A stretch of 64,000 nucleotides of DNA from Clostridiales bacterium (GTDB taxonomy: Bacteria; Bacillota; Clostridia; Lachnospirales; Lachnospiraceae). Each line of letters begins with the position of its first letter. The first letter of the stretch is position 1. The position numbers and the translations under genes were made by a program. The notes under the pieces were generated by a model, which did not search any database, had not been told where the DNA came from, and saw only the letters and a list, made by a program, of their open reading frames with translations. The DNA lies in the NCBI GenBank assembly GCA_018365455.1, contig JAGZJZ010000005.1:1-64000 (forward strand), read 5' to 3'. Shown piece after piece: positions 38,101 to 46,059 of the stretch.

Positions 38101-40190
38101 CGGCTTCCAATGTACTGGATGGAAAGCAGGATACTTTATGGCATACAAACTGGACAGATACTCCTGACTTACATCCGCACTGGATTAAAGTTGACTTAAA
38201 CGGAACAAAGACAATTAATAAATTTGCTTACACACCAAGAACCGGAGCATCTAACGGAACGATTTATAAGTATGTTCTGATTATCACCGATCCGGAAGGA
38301 AATGAAAAGCAGGTGGCAAAGGGCGTATGGGCAGCAAATGCAGATGTAAAATATGCAGAATTTGATGCGGTAGAAGCTACGGCTATTAAACTGCAGGTAG
38401 ACGGCAACGATGCTACGGCATCAAAAGGCGGTTATGGTTCCGCAGCAGAAATCAATATTTTTGAAGTGGCACAGAAGCCTTCCGCAAATGAACTTGCAGA
38501 AAATATTAAAATAATTGCTCCGGTAAAACCAGAAGATACAAAAGTATCTGTTCCGGTAATTAATGGATATGATATTACAATCAGTAATTCCAGCAATCCG
38601 GAAGTAATTGGTATCGATGGCGGCATCATCAGACCGGAAAACGATACGGTAGTAACATTAACATTAAAAGTAAAAGAAACAGATTCCAAGGCTGTAAAGG
38701 CAGCAGGAACTGAAGCAACCACAAATGTGGACGTTCTGGTTACAGGCACAAAATCGGCAGACGTAGAGGCAGAAAGCGTTACGTTAGATAAGACATCAGC
38801 TGATTTAACAGTTGGAGAAGAACTCTTATTAAATGCGGTTGTGAAGCCAGACAATACAACAAATAAGGCAGTAACCTGGAGTTCCGATAAGCCGGCAGTG
38901 GCAACTGTAGAAAATGGCAAAGTAAAAGCCATTGCAGCCGGAGAAGCTCGGATTACAGCAGCAACTGCAAATGGAAAGACCGCAGTCTGCAGCGTTACGG
39001 TAAAGGCAGAAGACGAACCGGAAGTAATTCTCCCGACAGAAGTGCGCTTAAACATTCCATCAGCAGAATTTACAGTAGGTGACCAGCTTCAGTTAACTGC
39101 TTCTGTACTGCCGGCAAATGCAGCAGATAAGTCAATTACCTGGAAATCAGACAAACCGGATGTGGCAACTGTGGAAAATGGCTGGGTAAAAGGTATTGCA
39201 ACAGGAACTGCTAAGATTACGGCAACATCAGTTAATGGAAAAACGGCTGTATGTGTGATTACAGTCAAAGCACAGCCACAGAATTTACCAACTGGTGTTT
39301 CATTGAACAAGAAAACAGCAAGTGTCAACCTGAATAAGACACTTACACTTTCTGCGGTAGTACAGCCTTCCAATGCGGATAATAAGACCGTTAAATGGGC
39401 ATCCGACAATTCGTATGTTGCAACAGTAGAGAACGGCATCGTGAAAGCAGTTAATGCAGGAACAGCCAGAATCACTGCAACTACCGTAAACGGACATAAG
39501 GCAACCTGTACGATAACCGTACCGGGAACAAAGATTTCCAAGGCAAAAGTAAGCCTTGCTTCATCGAAAAACCATACAGGTAAGGCGTTAAAACCATCTG
39601 TAAAAGTTACTTATGGTAAAAAGACATTAAAGAAAAATACAGATTATTCCGTATCTTACAAAAATAATATCAATCCTGGTACCGCTTCGGTTACAATTAC
39701 GGGCAAGGGTAAATATTATGGAACCATCCAGAAAACTTTTGCAATCAAGGCAGCAGAAGGAAAGACATACACGGTTGGAAAAGGGAAATATAAGGTTACA
39801 GATGCATCAGCAAAGAACAGAACAGTAACCTTTATGGCTCCTGTAAAGAAGACCTACAGCTCATTCAGTGTACCTTCTAAGGTTAAGATCGGGAATGATA
39901 CTTACAAAGTAACGGCTGTTGCCAAAAATGCATTCAGGAAGAATACAAAGCTTACAAGCGTAACGATTGGTTCGAATGTAAAAACAATAGGTTCTTATGC
40001 ATTTTATGGTGTTTCCCAATTAAAGAGCATTACCATAAAATCAGCCAAATTAACAAGCGCAGGCAAGAATGTATTTAAGAAAACAAATGCCAAAATGACC
40101 GTAAAGGTTCCCAAAACAAAATTAGCAGACTATAAGAAGCTGTTAAAAGGAAAAGGATTATCCAGTAAGGCAAAAATTCAGAAACAGTAA
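32193..40190 (+). CDS. Giant secreted GH98-family protein with Big_2, discoidin and BspA-like LRR
   Basis: The start is ATG 32193 after GGGAGGTAACAAA. The product has about 2665 residues: signal peptide (1-36); discoidin 1 (about 38-208); two small beta repeats (about 213-378); NPCBM/CBM51 (about 380-540); discoidin 2 (about 541-708); propeller (about 718-1103); Big_2 (about 1117-1199); GH98 (about 1200-1540) and GH98 C-terminal domain to about 1780; two Big_2; discoidin 3 (about 1945-2092); three more Big_2 (about 2190-2445); a beta domain; and a C-terminal BspA-type LRR (VAKNAFRKNTKLTSVTIGSN). At the sites equivalent to E963/E994 of its neighbour it has E1333 (NAAEMY) and D1364 (MMWTDTN), with the same 31-residue spacing. 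It is probably an enzyme/adhesin of different glycan preference. Confidence 0.83.
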   Translation: MKSKKLISMKRIMAWILTLCMILTAVQIPIDVQAAVPEENAALGKSVSLHKSDGTDLPDDYRNPDRPAAMAVDGIIDATGEANYCELGKDGDKTAMYLQIDLGGLYDLSRVNMWRYWKDGRTYDATVITTSESGDFTDAAVIYNSDKSNVHGFGGGRDDRYAETASGHEFTVPDGTKAQAVRVYVFGSMSGTTNHINEVQVWGTADSGNPEAGTYTVTIPTGSGYQVIPFENDPTTVEEGGSFRFQVLIDTESGYSATSAVKANGVELEAVDTVYTIENITENQSITVEGVHKAQYEVTFPENPQGYSVEIQNGGSTTVDYNGSISFKLILDEAYDESVPVVKANGGTALEKDELGVYTIANIQDDLVITVEGIQENTVVKTKTIYLSDIDWKSATNAVGATGEKDTPTKDLNHGQGPIKLLVGGIEKIYDKGIGVQTDSAIIYDIEDRGYTSFRTVAGVDHSVAGYVGGEGCDIQFKVYLDGAAVFDSGIVDASDEAQEVNIPLTPENKELKLEAKMVAEPYNDWGNWADASFEMAYPDPTNIALNKTVTVKKTADNSDSEVNSGRPTTMAVDGIIGPTSDANYCDFGQDGDGTSRYLQVDLGDVYELTQMNMWRYWGDSRVYNGTVIAVSENADFSNPTIIYNSDKADKHGLGAGSDDTYGETQNGKSFTVPDGTMGRYVRVYMAGSNKGTTNHIVELQVMGYYFSTEPKPYEANAFENAEVYLDMPTHFQDLDSNKNANGTLKHIGGQVTHPDIQVFDQPWNGYKYWMIYTPNTMITSQYENPYIVASEDGQTWVEPEGISNPIEPEPPSTRYHNCDADLLYDSVNDRLLAYWNWADDGGGVDDDLKDQNCQIRLRISYDGINWGVPYDKDGNIATTVDTVARMETGDTDFIPAISETDRYGMLSPTFTYDEFRGIYVMWAQNSGDGGYNQSGKFIDMRWSEDGINWSEPQKVKNFLGKDENGRQLWPWHQDIQYIPELQEYWGLSQCFSTSNPDGSVLYLTKSRDGINWEQAGTQPVLRAGKSGTWDDFQIYRSTFYYDNQSGSPTGGKFRIWYSALQANTSGKTVMAPDGTISLKVGTDDTRIWRIGYTENDYMEVMKALTQDKNYEEAELVNASSLNLSMDKTSISVGEEATVSTAFVPENATDRIVKYTSKNPDIATIDAMGIITGVKNGTATIAAETQSGAKGELSVTVGELQRGEIRYEVSNDHPMYLENYYWSDDAPRKDGLDANKNYYGDERVDSPVMLYNTVPEELRDNTVILLIAERSLNSTDAVREWIKKNVELCNENKIPCAVQIANGETNVNTTIPLSFWNELANNNEYLVGFNAAEMYNRFAGDNRSYVMDMIRLGVSHGVCMMWTDTNIFGTNGVLYDWLTQDDKLSGLMREYKEYISLMTKESYGSEAANTDALFKGLWMTDYCENWGIASDWWHWQLDSNGALFDAGSGGDAWKQCLTWPENMYTQDVVRAVSQGATCFKSEAQWYSNATKGMRTPTYQYSMIPFLKKLVNKEVKIPTKEEMLERTKAIVVGAENWNNFNFDTTYSNLYPKTGQYGIVPYVPSNCPEEELAGYDLVVKENLGKAGLKSALDAVYPVQKSEGTAYCETFGDTWYWMNSSEDKNVNQYTEFTTAINGSESVKIAGEPHVFGIIKEKPEALNVYLSNYRLDKTELWDGTIPGGLSDQGCYNYVWQMCERMKNGTGLDTQLRDTVITVKNAVEPKVNFVTVSPADRSFAEDNYVRPYKYTVAQKEGTTDEWVITVSHNGIVEFNIVTGDDKVPATSVELSTDKVDVIRNRTAVVKATVLPQNAGNKQLTWSIANPEIASVDNKGTVTGLKEGKTVLRASISDSVYKECEVNVIDRKVTAVNLNKTELSLNAGDSAKLEAALAPADPSDSSITWTSSNENVATVASNGTVTAHKAGVAQIIAQSAYQAKGIATVTVNYAPSVKLDRTGMTASANSEQSKSGGEGPASNVLDGKQDTLWHTNWTDTPDLHPHWIKVDLNGTKTINKFAYTPRTGASNGTIYKYVLIITDPEGNEKQVAKGVWAANADVKYAEFDAVEATAIKLQVDGNDATASKGGYGSAAEINIFEVAQKPSANELAENIKIIAPVKPEDTKVSVPVINGYDITISNSSNPEVIGIDGGIIRPENDTVVTLTLKVKETDSKAVKAAGTEATTNVDVLVTGTKSADVEAESVTLDKTSADLTVGEELLLNAVVKPDNTTNKAVTWSSDKPAVATVENGKVKAIAAGEARITAATANGKTAVCSVTVKAEDEPEVILPTEVRLNIPSAEFTVGDQLQLTASVLPANAADKSITWKSDKPDVATVENGWVKGIATGTAKITATSVNGKTAVCVITVKAQPQNLPTGVSLNKKTASVNLNKTLTLSAVVQPSNADNKTVKWASDNSYVATVENGIVKAVNAGTARITATTVNGHKATCTITVPGTKISKAKVSLASSKNHTGKALKPSVKVTYGKKTLKKNTDYSVSYKNNINPGTASVTITGKGKYYGTIQKTFAIKAAEGKTYTVGKGKYKVTDASAKNRTVTFMAPVKKTYSSFSVPSKVKIGNDTYKVTAVAKNAFRKNTKLTSVTIGSNVKTIGSYAFYGVSQLKSITIKSAKLTSAGKNVFKKTNAKMTVKVPKTKLADYKKLLKGKGLSSKAKIQKQ

Positions 40191-40200
40191 TAACAGTAGG

Positions 40201-40233
40201 ATCCCCGCTGCATTTTGCAGCGGGGATTTATTG
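40201..40233 (+). terminator. Strong intrinsic terminator after the second GH98 gene
   Basis: ATCCCCGCTGC (40201-40211) pairs perfectly with GCAGCGGGGAT (40217-40227) around ATTTT, followed by TTATTG. It separates the giant secreted proteins from the transport and catabolic genes, so the latter need their own promoter. The following gap to 40444 is AT-rich (TATATAGTATAAGGAGG just before the next gene) with no clear operator. Confidence 0.9.
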
Positions 40234-40444
40234 AAAATTACGTTTTTTTGACTGGCATAACCGAACAAATCAGATATAGTAAAAAATTCATCATTTTTAA
40301 TAAATCTGCATTTTTCAGGTAAAAAAATTGATGTAATTAGAGAGTTATGCTTATTCAAATCATTCATGAAAAATGGTAAATTATGATTATCAAGAAAACA
40401 GAAACAAATAAAAAATATTTATATAGTATAAGGAGGAAATTAGT

Positions 40445-41905
40445 ATGAATTTGAAAAAGGTTATGGCGGTGACGCTGGCTGGGGCGATGGGTGCTTCCAT
40501 GATATTGGCAGGCTGTGGAGGTTCCGGAGAAACCGCGACAACAAAGTCGGAGACTAAAGCAGAAACAGAGTCAAAGGCGGCTGAAACCACAGAAGAAGCA
40601 GCAAAGGAAACTGCAGGAGAAACAACTGCTGAAACAACGGGTGAGACAAAGGAAGCAGGCACAAATGCAGACCTTCCCACAATTACTTTTACACATGGTT
40701 ACTATCAGAGCGAATCAGAATGGGCAGCAGCAGCTGAGATGAGAGCTATTTACCAGGAATTTGCGGATGCTCATAAAAATGAATATAACTTTGTAATAAA
40801 GGCAGATGAGTCAGGGGCAGAAGGTATTTACAATACCGCTTTGAATGACATCAGTGCCGGAAACTTTTACGACATAGCAGACTTCGGCGGCTGGGATATT
40901 ACAGAAGTTGCAGCCGGAGCAGATATGATTCTGGATTTAAAACCATATTTAGATGAAAACCAGGACTTCAAAGATGGCGTTGGTGTCTGCTACGATCAGA
41001 ATCTCACAGAAGACGGCAAGATCTATTCCGTTCGTGAGCAGATCGAAGGTGTGGGATTCTGGTATAATGAAAAATTATTTAATGATGCCGGAGCTGATAC
41101 ACCGGACAAATGGCAGACCTGGGATGACTTCAATACAGCAGTTGATAAATTAGTGGATAAAGGAACTACTCCATTTGGATTAAACGCTGGATGGCCTACA
41201 AACATTCTCTTGGCAAGTAATTTACAGAGAAGCGAAGACTCCAGAAACTTCTATGCAGAAAGCAAGGGCGTAGAAAGCTTTGACAACGATGCATTTAAAG
41301 GATCTTTAGAATTTATCCAGAAAGATGCACTTCAGAAAATCGATGCAGCTAACTTCGGACCTGGCGGAGATGATGATGAAGCTTACCGTTCAGATTTCTT
41401 TGCAGGAAAAACAGCAATGTTATTCAATGGTGTATGGGATGCAGGCGGATCTGTAGATTGTGAAGCTGGTGCAGAAAACATCAAACCGGCAGTATTCCCT
41501 ACAGACGAAGCTGGGAAAAAAGCAGCACTTATGTCAGGCGGATGCGGATTTGTTGTATCCAATAAGTTAGATGAAGTACAGACAAAAGCATGTATCGATT
41601 TCATTAAATACATGACCAGCCCTGAAGTAGCAAGCAGAATTATCGAAAAAGGTATTGGTATGGCACCAAGCACAAAAGTAGATTATGAAGCATTGTTAAA
41701 TAAAGTAACAGCACCGGAAGCAAAACTTTTAGTAGAAGCTTGCCAGCTTTGCCAGAGTGCAGATTACCAGGCACTTGGACTTGGCAATAACTTTGGTGAT
41801 GCAGAAGGCGAAATCCAGGCAAAATATGCAGGATTAAAAGATGATTCTAAAACAGTAGACGGCGTGGTTGGGGAATTAAATGATTTCTTAGCAGCAGCAG
41901 AATAA
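40445..41905 (+). CDS. Oligosaccharide ABC transporter binding lipoprotein (CUT1)
   Basis: The 486-residue lipoprotein has lipobox LAGC near residue 24, followed by a Thr/Glu/Lys/Ala linker (about 28-75) and a type-1 solute-binding domain (ITFTHGYYQSESEW, PDKWQTWDDF, TAMLFNGVWDAGG). It sits between the secreted GH98 proteins and intracellular GH29/GH4 enzymes, so its likely cargo is the fucosylated oligosaccharide released by GH98. A hairpin after its stop probably lets it be made in excess over the permeases. Confidence 0.9.
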   Translation: MNLKKVMAVTLAGAMGASMILAGCGGSGETATTKSETKAETESKAAETTEEAAKETAGETTAETTGETKEAGTNADLPTITFTHGYYQSESEWAAAAEMRAIYQEFADAHKNEYNFVIKADESGAEGIYNTALNDISAGNFYDIADFGGWDITEVAAGADMILDLKPYLDENQDFKDGVGVCYDQNLTEDGKIYSVREQIEGVGFWYNEKLFNDAGADTPDKWQTWDDFNTAVDKLVDKGTTPFGLNAGWPTNILLASNLQRSEDSRNFYAESKGVESFDNDAFKGSLEFIQKDALQKIDAANFGPGGDDDEAYRSDFFAGKTAMLFNGVWDAGGSVDCEAGAENIKPAVFPTDEAGKKAALMSGGCGFVVSNKLDEVQTKACIDFIKYMTSPEVASRIIEKGIGMAPSTKVDYEALLNKVTAPEAKLLVEACQLCQSADYQALGLGNNFGDAEGEIQAKYAGLKDDSKTVDGVVGELNDFLAAAE

Positions 41906-41919
41906 TGATATAGAAATAT

Positions 41920-41956
41920 GGGCTGTTGTACGGTCAGTCATGATTGTACAGCAGCC
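41920..41956 (+). other. Intercistronic hairpin between binding protein and permeases
   Basis: GGGCTGTTGTAC (41920-41931) pairs with GTACAGCAGCCC (41945-41956) with one G-T pair. No T-run follows, so it fits an mRNA-stabilising or partial-termination element that raises binding-protein output. Confidence 0.75.
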
Positions 41957-42010
41957 CATCCTAAAGTCACACGTTCAAGCATTGAAAACCAGAATAAAGG
42001 TGGGAACAGC

Positions 42011-42922
42011 ATGCAAAAAAGAAAATCTATTTTTACGAAAAAAAATGGCTTTATACTAGCCTTTTTGCTTCCGGGTGTCCTGTTATTTGCAGTAATATAT
42101 GCATATCCGCTGGTTAATATTTTTGTTACATCCTTTTCAAAATGGAATTACAAGAATTTTACCAATCCGGAGTTCTTAGGATGGGGACACTTATTTGACA
42201 ACTATATTAAACTATTTACCGTGGATACAAACTTTAAGGTAGCACTGATCAATACGTTAAAATGGGTTGTACTCACAATGGTAGTGCAGATTCCGTTTAC
42301 CCTTCTGGTAGCGCTTGTTCTCGCCAGAAAGCCAAAAGGATGGCGATTTACAAGAAATGCATTTATTATACCAAATATTATTTCAACAGCGGCAATCGGG
42401 TTAATCTTTCTGAATATCTACAGCCCGTCCAGGGGTATTATTACAGAGATCTGCAACTGGATCAGCCCGGGTTCCAATATCAGTGTTCTGGCAAATGAGA
42501 AATACGCATTCTGGGGTGTAACTTTTGCATTTATCCTGTTCGGTGGATCTTCCTGTCTGCTTTTGCTGACCCAGATCTTCTCGATTGATTCTTCTCTGTT
42601 TGAAGCAGCCCGGGTAGATGGGGCGTCCAAGACCCAGATTGATCTGAAAATTACACTTCCGCTGCTTCGGCCCATGCTTGGAACAGTAGCGATTATGGCT
42701 GCTAACTATGGTTTGGTGCTCTATAATGAAATTGCGTTAATCAGCGGCGGCGGTCCGGATAATGCTACATACAGTTTAAGCTATTATATTTATAAAACGG
42801 CACTTGGAAGTACAAAACTGAATTTTGCAAGAGGAAATACGGCAGGTGTCATTCAGTTTATACTGGGAATTGTTCTGGTGGGGCTTATCAACCGGGGATT
42901 CCGAACCAGTGAAGTTGATTAG
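42011..42922 (+). CDS. Oligosaccharide ABC transporter permease (MalF/UgpA type)
   Basis: The start is ATG 42011 after AAAGGTGGGAAC; an upstream in-frame ATG at 41918 lies in the hairpin and is not credible. The 303-residue membrane protein has six predicted segments and the coupling loop EAARVDGASKTQIDL near residue 200. It precedes the second permease gene by 15 bases. Confidence 0.93.
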   Translation: MQKRKSIFTKKNGFILAFLLPGVLLFAVIYAYPLVNIFVTSFSKWNYKNFTNPEFLGWGHLFDNYIKLFTVDTNFKVALINTLKWVVLTMVVQIPFTLLVALVLARKPKGWRFTRNAFIIPNIISTAAIGLIFLNIYSPSRGIITEICNWISPGSNISVLANEKYAFWGVTFAFILFGGSSCLLLLTQIFSIDSSLFEAARVDGASKTQIDLKITLPLLRPMLGTVAIMAANYGLVLYNEIALISGGGPDNATYSLSYYIYKTALGSTKLNFARGNTAGVIQFILGIVLVGLINRGFRTSEVD

Positions 42923-42937
42923 AAAGGAGGAGAGAAG

Positions 42938-43780
42938 ATGAACAAAAAAAGCAAACAGCCATTTCAATTAAAGAATCTGCTGGGTTCTGTTGGAACATAT
43001 TTTATAATAGCCGTAGTTTTGTTTATTTCCATTTACCCGATTCTCTGGGTATTTTTATCCTCCTTTAAACGGAACCCGGGAGGTCTGGCACTGCCTACAG
43101 AATGGATATTTGATGGCTACATTACCATTTTCACTCAATTAAATATACAGACTTACTTTTTTAACAGTTTTTTGATAACCGTCATTTCTACACTGATCAG
43201 TATTACGGTAGTTGGAATGTCAGCATATATTTCCGCCAGAATGCAGTTTAAGTTAAAAGGTGCAATTACGGCAATGTTTACAACCACATTATTTATTCCC
43301 CAGATCTCAATCAGTTTTCCTATTTACCAGCTGCTGAATAATATGGGACTGAAGGATTCCAGGCTTGGCGTAATCTTCGTTTACTCAGGACTTGGAATTG
43401 CAATTACCTTTTTTATCATCAGAAGTTATTTTCTTACCATTCCAAAGGAAATGGAAGAAGCGGCTAAAATGGATGGATGCGGTTATGTAGGAACCTTTTT
43501 TAAGATTATTGTACCAATTGCAAAACCGGGACTTGCGACTGCAGGTATCATGGCGTTTTTAAATAACTGGAATGAATTTTACTTTGCATCGATCCTGCTG
43601 AAAAGTAAGGATAAAATGACAATACCGGCATTGCTGGGACAGTTTACAACAGCCTATTCAAAAAATCTAAACGGGATGTTTTCCGCCATTATCGTGGCGG
43701 TGGTACCAACAATTATTATATTCTGCTGTTTGTCTGAGACTTTTGTGAAATCTCTGACAGCGGGAGCAGTCAAAGGCTAA
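42938..43780 (+). CDS. Oligosaccharide ABC transporter permease (MalG/UgpE type)
   Basis: The 280-residue membrane protein has coupling loop EEAAKMDGCGYVGTFF near residue 173 and conserved NNWNEFYFAS after it. It forms the pore with the previous gene product. No ATPase gene accompanies the pair, so an MsmK-type ATPase from elsewhere must energise it. It ends 9 bases before the fucosidase gene. Confidence 0.93.
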   Translation: MNKKSKQPFQLKNLLGSVGTYFIIAVVLFISIYPILWVFLSSFKRNPGGLALPTEWIFDGYITIFTQLNIQTYFFNSFLITVISTLISITVVGMSAYISARMQFKLKGAITAMFTTTLFIPQISISFPIYQLLNNMGLKDSRLGVIFVYSGLGIAITFFIIRSYFLTIPKEMEEAAKMDGCGYVGTFFKIIVPIAKPGLATAGIMAFLNNWNEFYFASILLKSKDKMTIPALLGQFTTAYSKNLNGMFSAIIVAVVPTIIIFCCLSETFVKSLTAGAVKG

Positions 43781-43789
43781 GGAGGAAGC

Positions 43790-45103
43790 ATGGGACTTAT
43801 AGAAGAAAGAGAAGAACGGACAAAATGGTTTATGCAGGATAGATTCGGAATGTTCATACACTGGGGACTATATGCAATACCCGGAAGAGGGGAATGGGTT
43901 CACAGTGATGAGCAGATTACCCAGAGTGTATATCAGAAATATTTCGATGAATGGAATCCAAAGCGGTATGATCCGGTAAAATGGGCAAAGCTTGCAAAAG
44001 CGGCAGGGATGAAATATGCAGTACTGACTACGAAGCATCATGAAGGTTTCTGCCTCTTTGACAGCGCCTACACGGAATATAAGAGCACTAATACAAAGTG
44101 CGGCAGGGATCTGGTAAGAGAATATGTGGATGCGTTCCGGGCAGAAGGAATAAAGATCGGCTTTTACTACTCCCTTCTTGACTGGCATCATCCGGATTAC
44201 CCTGCGTATGGAGACATGTATCATCCGGACAGGGCAAATGAGTCCTATAAAGGCAAAGAACATCATTTTGATCATTATCTGACTTATATGCATAATCAAG
44301 TGCGGGAACTGATGACAAACTACGGAAAGATTGATTTATTATGGTTTGATTTCTCTTATGAAGGACACATGGGAGAAGAGTGGAAGGGAACGGAACTGGT
44401 TCATATGGTTCGGGAGCTTCAGCCGGAGATTATCATGAATGGAAGGCTGGAAGCAAATGGGGAAAGTTATGGTTCTGTTATGACTGACGAACCCAATATT
44501 TTTTCCGGAGACTTTGCCTGCCCCGAGATGATTATTCCGCCATACGGACTGCGGACGCCATCCGGAAGGGAAATTCCATGGGAAGCATGTTTTACACTGA
44601 ATAATAACTGGGGTTACACACCCAACGACAAGCATTATAAGAACTCTGCCCAGATTATTAAAAAGCTTGTGGAGTGTACCAGTAAAAACGGAAATATGAT
44701 TGTGAATATATCTCCGGATGCAATGGGTGAAATACCGAAAAAGCAAGTACAAATCCTGGAAGAAGTGGGCGAATGGATGAAAGAAAATTCGGAGAGCATT
44801 TACGGCTGCCGGATGTCTGAATTCGAAAAGCCCGAATGGGGACGCTACACACAAAACGGGAATAAACTGTATGCACATATTATGGAAGAAAGCATAGGGG
44901 CGATCTGCCTGCCGGGCGTAAAGGGCAGGATAAAAAAAGCAAGAAGGCTGTCTGACGGATATGAAATGCTGCTTTTAACCCCATGGGTAGCAAAGGAATT
45001 TCCGGATTGTGAATTTGTAAATTATGGAACTCCGGATTGCTTTTCTTTCACGGTGGATCCCACGCCGGATACGGTAATTGAACTGGAGTTAAACGAAGAA
45101 TAG
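43790..45103 (+). CDS. Cytoplasmic GH29 alpha-L-fucosidase
   Basis: The 437-residue protein lacks a signal peptide. GH29 landmarks are FGMFIHWGLYAIPGRGEW, TTKHHEGFCLFDS, and LLWFDFSYEG, whose aspartate is the expected nucleophile. Retaining GH29 enzymes remove fucose alpha-linked to galactose or GlcNAc. Inside the cell it would trim the fucose from imported Gal/GalNAc-alpha-1,3-(Fuc-alpha-1,2)-Gal trisaccharide. It begins the catabolic half of the operon, behind AAGGAGGAAGC. Confidence 0.92.
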   Translation: MGLIEEREERTKWFMQDRFGMFIHWGLYAIPGRGEWVHSDEQITQSVYQKYFDEWNPKRYDPVKWAKLAKAAGMKYAVLTTKHHEGFCLFDSAYTEYKSTNTKCGRDLVREYVDAFRAEGIKIGFYYSLLDWHHPDYPAYGDMYHPDRANESYKGKEHHFDHYLTYMHNQVRELMTNYGKIDLLWFDFSYEGHMGEEWKGTELVHMVRELQPEIIMNGRLEANGESYGSVMTDEPNIFSGDFACPEMIIPPYGLRTPSGREIPWEACFTLNNNWGYTPNDKHYKNSAQIIKKLVECTSKNGNMIVNISPDAMGEIPKKQVQILEEVGEWMKENSESIYGCRMSEFEKPEWGRYTQNGNKLYAHIMEESIGAICLPGVKGRIKKARRLSDGYEMLLLTPWVAKEFPDCEFVNYGTPDCFSFTVDPTPDTVIELELNEE

Positions 45104-45123
45104 CAGGGCAGGAGGTTGGTCCG

Positions 45124-46044
45124 ATGAAATATTATATAGGCATTGACGGAGGCGGAACGAAGACAGAGTTTCTCCTGGCAGATGAAAATAATAAAATTCT
45201 CTCACGCACATTACGGGGAAGCGCATCTTATATGCAGATTGGGGAAGACGGTCTGATCATGCTCCTGGAAGAAGGAATCGAAAGCCTGGTTAAGCCTTTG
45301 AAGACGGAGGCGGAAGCTGAATTCTATACCTGCTTTGGAATGCCGTTATATGGGGAACACCGGGACAGAGACAGGAAAATCATCAAAACAATGGATGAAA
45401 AGCTTGGGCGGTATCGGATAAAAGCGGTTAACGATGTGGAAGCAGGATGGGCGGGAAGCCTTAAAATGGAACCTGGAATTAATATTGTGGCAGGAACCGG
45501 TTCGATTGCTTTTGGGAAAAACCAAAGCGGAGAAAGTGCGAAAGCGGGTGGCTGGAGTGAGTTCTTTTCAGATGAAGGCTCCTGTTACTGGCTGGGAAGA
45601 AAAGCAATGGAATGTTTTTCAAAAGAAGCGGACGGACGTTTCCGAAAAGGTGCTTTATATGAAATTATGAAAGAGAAGTTTCAGTTGGAAAATGACTATG
45701 ATCTGATCGGAATACTGGAACAGGATTATATTCCTTACCGGGACCGTGTTGCATCGCTTCAGATCTGTCTGAAGGATGCTGCAATGGAAGGGGATATGGA
45801 AGCTGTCCGCTTATATGAACATGCGGCGCATGAACTGATGCTGATTGTGAAAAGCGTGCATGAAAAGCTGAAGATGGGTAAAGGGTGCAAGGTATCCTAC
45901 TCCGGCGGCTTGTTTCGGACGGAAGACCTGATATTAAAACCTTTTGCACGATTTCTGAAACCGCTGGATGTCACCCTGGTAGCGCCGAAACAGACACCGG
46001 CAGAGGGCGCATTGCTGCTGGCAAAATATTATGAGAATAGATAA
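45124..46044 (+). CDS. BadF/BcrD-type ATPase, N-acetylhexosamine kinase-like
   Basis: The 306-residue protein has the actin-fold phosphate loops YYIGIDGGGTKTEF at the start, NDVEAGWAGS (about 105) and AGTGSIAFG (about 120), as in N-acetylglucosamine kinases of the BadF/BadG superfamily. A SIS-domain isomerase/deaminase gene follows 16 bases downstream, so it probably phosphorylates an amino sugar such as GalNAc or GlcNAc released from the glycan. The specific sugar cannot be read from the sequence. Confidence 0.82.
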   Translation: MKYYIGIDGGGTKTEFLLADENNKILSRTLRGSASYMQIGEDGLIMLLEEGIESLVKPLKTEAEAEFYTCFGMPLYGEHRDRDRKIIKTMDEKLGRYRIKAVNDVEAGWAGSLKMEPGINIVAGTGSIAFGKNQSGESAKAGGWSEFFSDEGSCYWLGRKAMECFSKEADGRFRKGALYEIMKEKFQLENDYDLIGILEQDYIPYRDRVASLQICLKDAAMEGDMEAVRLYEHAAHELMLIVKSVHEKLKMGKGCKVSYSGGLFRTEDLILKPFARFLKPLDVTLVAPKQTPAEGALLLAKYYENR

Positions 46045-46059
46045 TCGGAGGAGATTAAC

